From Enterobacteriaceae bacterium B14 (GTDB lineage: Bacteria > Pseudomonadota > Gammaproteobacteria > Enterobacterales > Enterobacteriaceae), in NCBI GenBank assembly GCA_000307305.1, contig DF158885.1:185585-249584 (forward strand): a stretch of 64,000 nt of DNA. The letters run 5' to 3'. The notes under the pieces were generated by a model. The model saw only the letters and a list, made by a program, of their open reading frames with translations. It was not told the origin of the DNA and ran no database searches. Both the position numbers and the translations under genes were made by a program. Of the stretch, positions 55,596 to 64,000 are shown one piece after another. How positions within the stretch are numbered: the stretch's first letter is position 1; each line of letters opens with the position of its first letter.

Positions 55596-56297
55596 ATGAC
55601 AATATTAAGCTGTAACGTCGCCTCCGTTGAGGCTATTACCGAAACGGTTTTCCGAGTGCGCCTAGTGCCAGCGGGAGCCTTTTCGTTTCACTCGGGGCAA
55701 TATCTGATGGTCGTGATGGATGAGCGTGACAAACGCCCATTCTCTATCGCTTCAACACCTATGCAGCAGGATTATATTGAGCTACACATCGGTGCGTCAG
55801 AGATCAACCTGTATGCCATGGCGGTGATGGATCGTATTTTAAAAGAACAAGAGATCACCATTGATGTTCCCCATGGTGAAGCATGGTTACGTGAAGACAG
55901 TGAGCGGCCTTTATTGTTGATTGCTGGAGGAACGGGTTTTTCTTATGTGAACTCTATTCTTCTCACTGCGCTGTCGAGAAACCCTAAGCGTGAGGTTGCC
56001 ATTTATTGGGGCGGGCGCGAAAAAGAGCATCTCTATGACCTCAGCAAGCTAGAGTCATTAACGGTTGATTATCCTCAGATTAAAGTGATCCCTGTTGTAG
56101 AACAACCAGAGCCTGACTGGCGTGGCAGAACTGGAACTGTGCTGGGTGCCGTTTTGCAGGATTTTGGATCGCTTGCTGAGCACGATATTTATATCGCTGG
56201 GCGTTTTGAAATGGCGAAAATTGCGAGAGAGCGCTTTTGCAGTGAGCGGGAAGCAGATCAAAATCGTATGTTTAGCGATGCCTTCTCGTTTATCTAA
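55596..56297 (+). CDS. fre: NAD(P)H-flavin reductase
   Basis: A 233-residue enzyme reducing free flavins with NAD(P)H, supplying reduced flavin for ferric-iron reduction and for ribonucleotide reductase activation. Ferredoxin-reductase fold: the flavin motif [10 protein letters not shown] near residue 50 and the nucleotide motif [20 protein letters not shown] near 110; [18 protein letters not shown] near the end. Same length as E. coli Fre (233). Convergent with fadA. Confidence 0.95.
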   Translation: MTILSCNVASVEAITETVFRVRLVPAGAFSFHSGQYLMVVMDERDKRPFSIASTPMQQDYIELHIGASEINLYAMAVMDRILKEQEITIDVPHGEAWLREDSERPLLLIAGGTGFSYVNSILLTALSRNPKREVAIYWGGREKEHLYDLSKLESLTVDYPQIKVIPVVEQPEPDWRGRTGTVLGAVLQDFGSLAEHDIYIAGRFEMAKIARERFCSEREADQNRMFSDAFSFI

Positions 56298-56308
56298 TGG
56301 CTTAAACG

Positions 56309-56334
56309 AAAAAAACCCGCCCCTGATGGGCGGG
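56309..56334 (-). terminator. Terminator of fadBA
   Basis: CCCGCCC (56316-56322) pairs with GGGCGGG (56328-56334); seven T follow on the minus strand. 57 bases after the fadA stop, also close to the fre stop. Confidence 0.9.
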
Positions 56335-56390
56335 AATAACCAACGAAAGAACACCCAATAAACCATCTCCAGCAAAAGAGAAGCGGAAAA

Positions 56391-57557
<1,167 letters not shown>

Positions 57558-57562
57558 TTACC

Positions 57563-59743
57563 TCACGCATTGTTAATAGTTTGGATAGGCGCCGGAGCAG
57601 GATAGTAGCTATCGTTATGTTCAGCCTTGGCCCTTAACCCTGCGGGAACCTGATACAGCTCACCAAGAGAGGTATAACGCTGAGCCATCTCAACATATTG
57701 TGTGCTGCCCTGAGTATCCAGATAACGGAAGGCACCACCATGGAAAGGAGGAAAACCTAAGCCGTATACTAGCGCCATGTCTGCCTCGGCTGGGCTGGCG
57801 ATAATGCCCTCTTCCAAACAACGAACCACTTCATTAATCATTGGGATCATCATGCGGGCGATAATCTCTTCATCGCTAAAGTTCTTAGCTGGGCTAGCAA
57901 CCTCATTCAGTGTGGGCAAGATGGTAGGGTCGAACACCTTCTGCGGTTTTCCTTTGGCATCCTGTTGGTAGCTATAGAAGCCTTTGCCATTCTTCTGGCC
58001 ATAGCGCTGTTGTTCAAAGAGGACATCAATGGCATCGCGGTATTCTTTGCTCATTCGCTCAGGGAAACCTTGCGCCATGACGGCTTGAGCGTGGTGTGCT
58101 GTATCAATACCGACAACGTCTAGCAGATACGCAGGGCCCATTGGCCAACCGAACTGCTTCTCCATCACTTTATCTATTTGGCGGAAATCGGCACCATCGC
58201 GCAATAACATGCTAAAACCGGCGAAGTAGGGGAAGAGAACTCGGTTAACAAAGAATCCCGGGCAGTCGTTAACCACAATTGGTGTTTTGCCCATTTTGCT
58301 GGCGTAAGCCACGACACGGGCAATGGTGTTCTCTGAGGTGTGCTTGCCGCGAATAATTTCAACCAGCGGCATCCTGTGTACCGGATTAAAGAAGTGCATA
58401 CCGCAAAAATTTTGTGGGCGCTGTAGTGATTTTGCTAACAGGTTAATAGGGATAGTTGAGGTATTAGAAGCCAGCACGGCATCTTCACCCAGCAAGGTTT
58501 CCACCTCGGCTAATACGGCGGCTTTTACCTTCGGGTTCTCGACAACGGCTTCGACAACCATATCCGCTCGCTCAATGCCTGAGTAGTTTAGGGTTGGCTG
58601 AATAGTGGCTAGCGTTTGCGCCATTTTCAGGCCAGTAAGTTTCCCGCGTGAAAGTTGTTTATCGAGCAGTTTAGCCGCTTCATTCATGCCTAATGTGAGC
58701 GATTGTTCGTTAATGTCTTTCATGATGACCGGCACACCTTTTAGTGCCGATTGATAGGCGATACCGCCCCCCATAATGCCTGCACCGAGTACGGCAGCAT
58801 GTTTGGGGACATCAACGCCTTTTGACAGCGCTTTGGCTTGGCCTTTAACAAACTGGTCATTGAGAAAAATGCCCACAAGTGCTCGGGCAACATTTGACTG
58901 AGCAAGTGGCACAAAGCTGGCAGTTTCTAACTTGAGTGCGTCATTACGAGAGAGTTTGGCGGCGGCTTCTACCGTTTTTACGGCGGTAGTGGGTGCAGGA
59001 TAATGTTTACCCGCCGTTTGCATCACCACGGCTAATGCGGTGGAGAAACTCATTGCCGCTTCTATCGTGCTAAGTTTTAACGGGGAGAGTTTAGGCTGAC
59101 GCTGCGCGCGCCAATCTAGTTTGCCGTTGATAGCCTGTTTAAGGATACGTAGCGCACCCTCAAGCAATTTGTCTGTGGGTACGACAGCATCGAGTAAACC
59201 CAGTTTCAGTGCATCTGTGGCAGACACATCTTTACCTGCGGCAATAATCTCTAAGGCGGAGTCTGCGCCCAGTAAACGAGGCAGGCGAACGGAGCCGCCG
59301 AAGCCCGGCATAATCCCCAGTTTGGTTTCGGGTAAACCGATACGGGCATCTGGTGAGCCAATCCGATAATCCGTGGCGAGAATGCATTCGCAGCCACCAC
59401 CTAGTGCATAGCTATTGATGGCGGAGATGGTCGGAACGGGGAGATCTTCCAAACGATTGAAAATGGCGTTAGCGAAATTGAGCCACTCATGCAATTTCCC
59501 TTGGGGCGCATCGAACAGAGCCAAAAACTCGGTAATGTCGGCCCCAACAATAAATGCTGCTTTTGTGGAGCGCAGCACTAATCCTTTGAGGTCTTTTTGC
59601 TGCTCTAGCACATTCAAGGCTTCGCCAAGACTGGCAACAGTTTTTGTATCGAGCTTGTTGATGGAACCGGGTGCATTGAAAACCAGTTCGGCGATACCAT
59701 CTTCGAGCCAACTTAATTGTAGGGTTTCACCTTGGTAAAGCAT
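57563..59743 (-). CDS. fadB: Fatty acid oxidation complex alpha subunit FadB
   Basis: A 726-residue multifunctional enzyme: enoyl-CoA hydratase/isomerase at the N-terminus ([28 protein letters not shown] with the catalytic Glu residues) and 3-hydroxyacyl-CoA dehydrogenase behind it ([36 protein letters not shown]). Nearly collinear with E. coli FadB (729). Start placed at the second of two adjacent ATGs (59743), 7 bases after AGGAG and matching MLYKGDT of E. coli. Upstream FadR operator at 59772-59788 shows repression by FadR relieved by acyl-CoA. Confidence 0.97.
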   Translation of the reverse strand: MLYQGETLQLSWLEDGIAELVFNAPGSINKLDTKTVASLGEALNVLEQQKDLKGLVLRSTKAAFIVGADITEFLALFDAPQGKLHEWLNFANAIFNRLEDLPVPTISAINSYALGGGCECILATDYRIGSPDARIGLPETKLGIMPGFGGSVRLPRLLGADSALEIIAAGKDVSATDALKLGLLDAVVPTDKLLEGALRILKQAINGKLDWRAQRQPKLSPLKLSTIEAAMSFSTALAVVMQTAGKHYPAPTTAVKTVEAAAKLSRNDALKLETASFVPLAQSNVARALVGIFLNDQFVKGQAKALSKGVDVPKHAAVLGAGIMGGGIAYQSALKGVPVIMKDINEQSLTLGMNEAAKLLDKQLSRGKLTGLKMAQTLATIQPTLNYSGIERADMVVEAVVENPKVKAAVLAEVETLLGEDAVLASNTSTIPINLLAKSLQRPQNFCGMHFFNPVHRMPLVEIIRGKHTSENTIARVVAYASKMGKTPIVVNDCPGFFVNRVLFPYFAGFSMLLRDGADFRQIDKVMEKQFGWPMGPAYLLDVVGIDTAHHAQAVMAQGFPERMSKEYRDAIDVLFEQQRYGQKNGKGFYSYQQDAKGKPQKVFDPTILPTLNEVASPAKNFSDEEIIARMMIPMINEVVRCLEEGIIASPAEADMALVYGLGFPPFHGGAFRYLDTQGSTQYVEMAQRYTSLGELYQVPAGLRAKAEHNDSYYPAPAPIQTINNA

Positions 59744-59771
59744 CATTCATCTCCTAATAGGTCGATCCGGT

Positions 59772-59788
59772 ATCTGGTACGACCAGAT
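59772..59788. promoter_or_regulatory. FadR operator of fadBA
   Basis: ATCTGGTACGACCAGAT, the same 17-bp palindrome as the FadR operator of E. coli fadB as I remember it. 29 bases upstream of the fadB ATG. Confidence 0.93.
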
Positions 59789-59936
59789 TATAGAGAAGTG
59801 TGTATTTTATGTTAAAAAAATGCAAATTTAAGTTTGATTTTTTGCTAACAAGATCACAAGGTACAGAGTCTGTATCCATCTGTTAGCTGTGTTAATATAA
59901 GCGACACTATTTTCGCCTTTATAAAGAGAGTGTGAC

Positions 59937-61268
59937 ATGGATTCAATGGCGTCTTTATATCAACAACATATCGCAAAGTTACAGCAGCATGCTCGTACTG
60001 TACTGGAACGTCATCAACTGGATGCCTTGTTGATTCACTCTGGCGAGCCTATATCCCTGTTTCTTGATGATCAGGATTATCCGTTTAAGGCCAATCCTCA
60101 TTTTAAAGCGTGGGTTCCTGTGACTCAGGTACCTCACTGCTGGTTGTTGGTGGATGGGGTGAATAAGCCTAAACTGTGGTTCTACTCTCCTGTTGATTAT
60201 TGGTATTGCGTTGCGGCACTGCCGGAGAGTTTTTGGACGACAGAAGTGGATCTACAGCCGCTCAGAAAAGCGGACGATATCGCTTCGCAACTGCCAGCCA
60301 ATCGCCAAAATATGGCTTATATTGGCTCAAAACCTGAGCGTGCCTTGAGCCTTGGTATCGGTGCGAAGAATATTAATCCTGAATCTATCCTCAACTACCT
60401 ACATTTCCACCGCTCTTATAAGAGCGAGTACGAAGTCGCCTGTATGCGTGAAGCGCAGAAAGTTGCCATTATGGGGCATCATGCGGCATTCGAAGCTTTT
60501 CAGGCTGGAATGAGTGAGTTTGATATCAATATGGCTTATCTGATGGCGACGGGCCATCGAGATACTGACGTGCCTTATCACAATATTGTGGCACTCAATG
60601 AGCACGCCGCAGTGCTGCACTACACCGAGTTTGATCAGACCGTTCCTGAGAAAATCCATAGCTTCCTGATCGATGCTGGCGCCGAATATAATGGCTATGC
60701 AGCGGATCTCACCAGAACCTATGCTGCGAAAGGGGCCGATGATTTTGCTGCGCTGATTAGTGCGATAAATGAGGCTCAGCAGGCGCTGATCGGTACCATT
60801 CAGGCGGGGGTGCGCTTTACGGATTACCACCTTCAAATGCATCAGCGTTTAGCGAAGATATTGAAGAGCCACAATATTCTGACCAACATTAGTGAAGACG
60901 CCATTATTGAGAAAGGGTTAACTTCGCCATTCTTGCCTCATGGTTTAGGCCACCCGTTGGGATTACAGGTGCATGATGTTGCTGGGTTTATGCAAGATGA
61001 AACGGGCACCCATCTGGTAGCACCTGCGAACCATCCTTATTTACGCTGTACCCGCATCCTCGAGCCGGGCATGGTGATGACTATCGAGCCTGGTCTCTAC
61101 TTTATTGAGACGCTCTTGGCACCTTGGCGTGCGGGTGAGCATAGTGCCCACTTTAACTGGCAGCGTATCGATGCGATGAAACCATTCGGTGGTATCCGTA
61201 TTGAAGATAACATCGTCATTCGAGATAAGCGGGTAGAGAATATGACCCGAGATCTCTTGTTAGCGTGA
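59937..61268 (+). CDS. pepQ: Xaa-Pro dipeptidase
   Basis: A 443-residue Mn-dependent prolidase (M24 family), same length as E. coli PepQ. N-terminal creatinase-like domain ([32 protein letters not shown]), then the pita-bread domain with metal ligands in [56 protein letters not shown] and [12 protein letters not shown]. Cleaves X-Pro dipeptides in the cytoplasm. Divergent from fadB; overlaps yigZ by one base (TGATG). Confidence 0.96.
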   Translation: MDSMASLYQQHIAKLQQHARTVLERHQLDALLIHSGEPISLFLDDQDYPFKANPHFKAWVPVTQVPHCWLLVDGVNKPKLWFYSPVDYWYCVAALPESFWTTEVDLQPLRKADDIASQLPANRQNMAYIGSKPERALSLGIGAKNINPESILNYLHFHRSYKSEYEVACMREAQKVAIMGHHAAFEAFQAGMSEFDINMAYLMATGHRDTDVPYHNIVALNEHAAVLHYTEFDQTVPEKIHSFLIDAGAEYNGYAADLTRTYAAKGADDFAALISAINEAQQALIGTIQAGVRFTDYHLQMHQRLAKILKSHNILTNISEDAIIEKGLTSPFLPHGLGHPLGLQVHDVAGFMQDETGTHLVAPANHPYLRCTRILEPGMVMTIEPGLYFIETLLAPWRAGEHSAHFNWQRIDAMKPFGGIRIEDNIVIRDKRVENMTRDLLLA

Positions 61269-61879
61269 TGCAACCCTTCCTCATTCCCGCTGACATAATG
61301 ACAGTTAGCGAAGAGATAAAGAAAAGCCGCTTTATTACCTATTTGGCACCAACCAGTGGGATAGAAGCGGCGAAGTCTTATATCCAGCAAATTCGAACCG
61401 AACACCCAGATGCCCGGCATCACTGTTGGGCATTTGTGGCGGGTGCGCCTTCCGATTCCCAACAGTTAGGTTTCTCCGATGATGGCGAGCCCTCAGGAAC
61501 GGCAGGAAAACCAATCTTGGCACAGTTAATGGGGAGCCATATCGGTGAGCTTACCGCCGTAGTTGTACGCTATTATGGCGGCATTAAGCTGGGAACCGGC
61601 GGCTTGGTTAAAGCTTATGGCAATGGTGTTCAGCAGGCATTAAAACTGCTACCTACAACCATGAAAGTCCCTTTGACGGAATATCAGCTACAATGCGATT
61701 ACTCACAGTTAGCAACGATAGAAACATTAGTTTCTCAAATGGGCGGGCATATATTACAGACGCAGTATGGCGTAGGTATTGATCTTCACCTCGCGGTGCC
61801 GATAATGGGCGCCGAAGAACTGACGGTTAGGCTCACGAATATTAGTCGTGGCGCATTGCGTTTACAGCCGCTTTCGTAA
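61268..61879 (+). CDS. yigZ: YigZ family protein (IMPACT N-terminal fold)
   Basis: A 203-residue protein of the UPF0029/Impact family. Blocks: EEIKKSRFITYLAPTSGIEA, EHPDARHHCWAFVAGAP, GFSDDGEPSGTAGKPILAQL, VVVRYYGGIKLGTGGLVKAY. Function in E. coli unclear, related to a translation regulator in eukaryotes. Start by TGATG coupling with the pepQ stop; the GTG three bases earlier is an alternative. Followed by trkH as in E. coli. Confidence 0.94.
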   Translation: MQPFLIPADIMTVSEEIKKSRFITYLAPTSGIEAAKSYIQQIRTEHPDARHHCWAFVAGAPSDSQQLGFSDDGEPSGTAGKPILAQLMGSHIGELTAVVVRYYGGIKLGTGGLVKAYGNGVQQALKLLPTTMKVPLTEYQLQCDYSQLATIETLVSQMGGHILQTQYGVGIDLHLAVPIMGAEELTVRLTNISRGALRLQPLS

Positions 61880-61914
61880 TAATCCCCTCATAGCCCTTTA
61901 AGGATTTTTTCCAC

Positions 61915-63365
61915 ATGCACTTTCGCGCGATAACCCGTATTGTCGGCCTATTGGTTATGCTCTTTTCCGGTACGATGATTGTTCCTGGTATTGTGGCTCT
62001 GATTTATCGCGACGGTGCTGGGCGTGCATTTAGCCAAACGTTTTTTGTTGCACTCTTTATTGGCCTTCTGCTGTGGTATCCCAATCGTAAACAGAAACAT
62101 GAGCTGAAACCCAGAGAGGGCTTCCTCATTGTTGTGCTGTTTTGGTCGGTGCTGGCGAGTGTGGGGGCGCTTCCCTTCTTGTTTGCTGAGAGACCAAACC
62201 TCTCTTTGACGGATGCATTTTTTGAATCCTTTTCTGGGCTGACAACCACGGGGGCGACCACCTTAGTCGGGCTAGATACGTTGCCGAAGGCGATTCTCTT
62301 TTATCGACAGATGCTGCAATGGCTCGGTGGCATGGGGATTATTGTTCTGGCTGTCGCTATTCTGCCAATCTTGGGCGTTGGTGGTATGCAGCTTTATCGC
62401 GCAGAAATGCCGGGGCCGTTGAAAGATAATAAGATGCGCCCTAGGATCGCGGAAACGGCGAAAACACTCTGGCTTATCTATGTCCTCTTAACGATTGCCT
62501 GTGCTCTTGCATTGTGGGGGGCAGGTATGTCCGTTTTCGATGCTATCTCACACAGTTTTTCCACTATCGCGATTGGCGGGTTTTCAACGCATGATGCCAG
62601 TATTGGCTATTTTAATAGCCCGGCGATCAATACAATCATTGCTGTCTTCTTATTAATCTCCGGCTGTAACTTTGGCCTGCACTTTGCCGTATTGAGTGGG
62701 CGGAGCCTAAAGGTCTATTGGCGTGACCCTGAATTTAGGATGTTCATCGGTGTTCAATTTGGTCTAACGCTGGTTTGCGCTTTGGTTCTATGGCAGCACG
62801 ATGTTTATCGGACAGGGTTAGAAACCGTTAATCAGGCCTTCTTCCAAGTGGTATCGATGGCAACCACGGCGGGTTTTGCGACGGATAGCATTAAGTCTTG
62901 GCCGCTTTTCTTGCCTGTATTATTGCTCTGCTCTGCGTTTATTGGCGGGTGTGCTGGATCAACGGGGGGGGATTGAAAGTTATTCGGATTTTGCTGCTTT
63001 ATCTGCAAGGGACACGGGAATTAAAGCGCTTAGTACACCCTAATGCGGTCTACACCATTAAGCTAGGTAATCGAGCGCTGCCCGAGCGTATATTAGAAGC
63101 AGTATGGGGATTTTTCTCAGCTTATGCATTGGTATTTATTATTAGTATGTTGGCCGTCATTGCAACGGGGGTTGATGAGTTCTCTGCTTTTGCTGCGGTC
63201 ACTGCAACATTGAATAATTTGGGGCCAGGATTGGGGATTGTTGCGGATAACTTCACAACGATGAACCCTGCGGCAAAGTGGGTGATGATTTTTACTATGT
63301 TGTGTGGGCGTCTTGAAGTCTTCACGCTGCTAGTTCTCTTCACACCAACGTTTTGGCGTGAATAG
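61915..63365 (+). pseudogene. trkH: Potassium uptake protein TrkH, interrupted by a one-base shortfall in a G run
   Basis: A polytopic potassium channel-like subunit of the Trk system (with TrkA). The first frame (61915-62976, 353 residues) has the N-terminal TMs and P-loops: FSGLTTTGATTLVGLD near residue 115 and MATTAGFATDSIKSWP near 320. The second (to 63365) continues LKVIRILLLYLQGTRELKRL ... TATLNNLGPGLGIVADNFTT and ends FTPTFWRE, as E. coli TrkH does. They are out of phase at 62963-62970, where eight G occur in GSTGGG; nine would restore a 483-residue protein, exactly the E. coli length. Sequencing error, a disrupting mutation or a slippage switch are all possible. Confidence 0.88.
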
Positions 63366-63394
63366 CGCGATAAAAATAATTATTGGAACGGATT

Positions 63395-63952
63395 ATGTTA
63401 ATGAAGGCACTTTTGCTTTACTCAAGCCACGATGGTCAAACGCAGTCAATTGCCTCTGGTATCGCAAATGAGATTCAAGGAACGGTAAAATTTGATATTC
63501 GTGATCTCAGCCAAGTCGATAAGGTCAATCTTACAGACTATCAGGCCGTCATGATTGGTGCTTCTATTCGCTATGGACACTTTAACTCCGCGCTAAATCG
63601 GTTTATTAATCAACATATCGATCAATTGAATGAAATGCCTTCGGCTTTCTTCTCTGTGAACTTAACGGCGCGTAAACCAGAAAAGCGAACGTCACATACG
63701 AATGCGTATACACGCAAATTTTTGGTGAAAACACCTTGGAAGCCGACGCTATGCGGTGTTTTTGCTGGGGCATTACGTTATCCGCGTTATCGTTGGTTCG
63801 ATCGAGTGATGATCCAACTTATTATGAGAATGACGGGTGGTGAGACAGACAGTAGTAAAGAGTATGAATATACCGACTGGGAGCAGGTGAAGCATTTTGC
63901 TCAAGAGTTCGCCCATTTAAAGCCACAAAATGGGTCGATGAGTACGGAATAG
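63395..63952 (+). CDS. hemG: Menaquinone-dependent protoporphyrinogen IX oxidase
   Basis: A 185-residue flavodoxin-like FMN enzyme oxidising protoporphyrinogen IX to protoporphyrin IX, with electrons passed to quinones. LLYSSHDGQTQSIASGIANE (FMN phosphate loop), VMIGASIRYGHFNSALNRFI, FSVNLTARKPEKRTSHTN, AGALRYPRYRWFDRVMIQLI and MTGGETDSSKEYEYTDWEQV match E. coli HemG (181). Start: ATG 63395 (ATG 63401 equally possible; TTG 63383 unlikely). In E. coli hemG is followed by an rRNA operon; the last 48 bases here are AT-rich and show no rRNA yet. Confidence 0.95.
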   Translation: MLMKALLLYSSHDGQTQSIASGIANEIQGTVKFDIRDLSQVDKVNLTDYQAVMIGASIRYGHFNSALNRFINQHIDQLNEMPSAFFSVNLTARKPEKRTSHTNAYTRKFLVKTPWKPTLCGVFAGALRYPRYRWFDRVMIQLIMRMTGGETDSSKEYEYTDWEQVKHFAQEFAHLKPQNGSMSTE

Positions 63953-64000
63953 CTGCATGTTGGTGAAAAATCCCTCACTCAGTAATTTATTTAAAATTAA

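Overview
The window reads as a chromosomal segment of a gammaproteobacterium in the order Enterobacterales. Many genes are immediate relatives of E. coli K-12 genes in E. coli-like order (rmuC-ubiE-ubiJ-ubiB-tatABC-tatD, ubiD-fre, fadBA/pepQ-yigZ-trkH-hemG, pitA/yhiN, yhjJ/kdgK). Several traits point away from Escherichia itself: a hemB directly after tatD with a Pseudomonas-like metal site, a 2-aminoethylphosphonate (AEP) locus, a lateral-type (Flag-2-like) flagellar locus and no udp before rmuC. A family outside Enterobacteriaceae in the strict sense (Budviciaceae, Yersiniaceae or Pectobacteriaceae type) is my inference; the species cannot be named from this.

Layout. 1-3.9 kb: 3' end of yhjJ, kdgK with a KdgR-like operator upstream, a small tautomerase and a sodium-coupled (NSS) transporter. 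4.0-11.6 kb: a complete AEP uptake and degradation locus. It has a fused permease, ATPase, binding protein and PhnR regulator on the minus strand and phnW-phnX on the plus strand, tied together by three copies of one 12-bp dyad (TGGTNTAGACCA and close variants) that is probably the PhnR operator. A 240-bp multi-hairpin intergenic element sits between phnS and phnR. 11.6-18.4 kb: six minus-strand genes (ATP-grasp/HAD fusion, DegT aminotransferase, GT2, TagD-like cytidylyltransferase, FliB-like protein, GT2+GT25-like glycosyltransferase) that follow the flagellar fliJ. 18.5-32.3 kb: the export-apparatus, basal-body and switch half of a lateral-type flagellar system. lafK-fliEFGHIJ run on the minus strand and fliMNPQR-flhBA on the plus strand, diverging from a 730-bp regulatory gap. 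No rod, hook, filament, motor or sigma-28 gene is present. 32.4-44.1 kb: a mosaic of LprI-like, DcrB-like, yiiM, yibL, YhcN-like, pitA, yhiN, a second LprI-like, yhhY, the Fur-regulated sRNA RyhB, a BtsS-like sensor kinase without its response regulator, and a DedA protein. 44.2-64 kb: core genes from rmuC to hemG. trkH is interrupted by a one-base shortfall in a run of G.

How the genes work together. The AEP locus imports AEP and converts it through phosphonoacetaldehyde to acetaldehyde and phosphate. The flagellar half-locus encodes the C ring, MS ring, ATPase complex and export gate, and the genes behind it look like a surface or flagellin modification pathway (amino-sugar formation, nucleotide activation, ligation, glycosyl transfer, possibly lysine methylation). 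The last third covers ubiquinone synthesis (ubiE, ubiJ, ubiB, ubiD), twin-arginine export, haem synthesis (hemB, hemG), fatty-acid oxidation (fadBA with a FadR site) and potassium and phosphate transport.

Limits: all calls come from reading the sequence and remembered family features. No database search, folding or alignment program was run. Start codons were chosen by ribosome-binding sites and comparison with remembered homologues.
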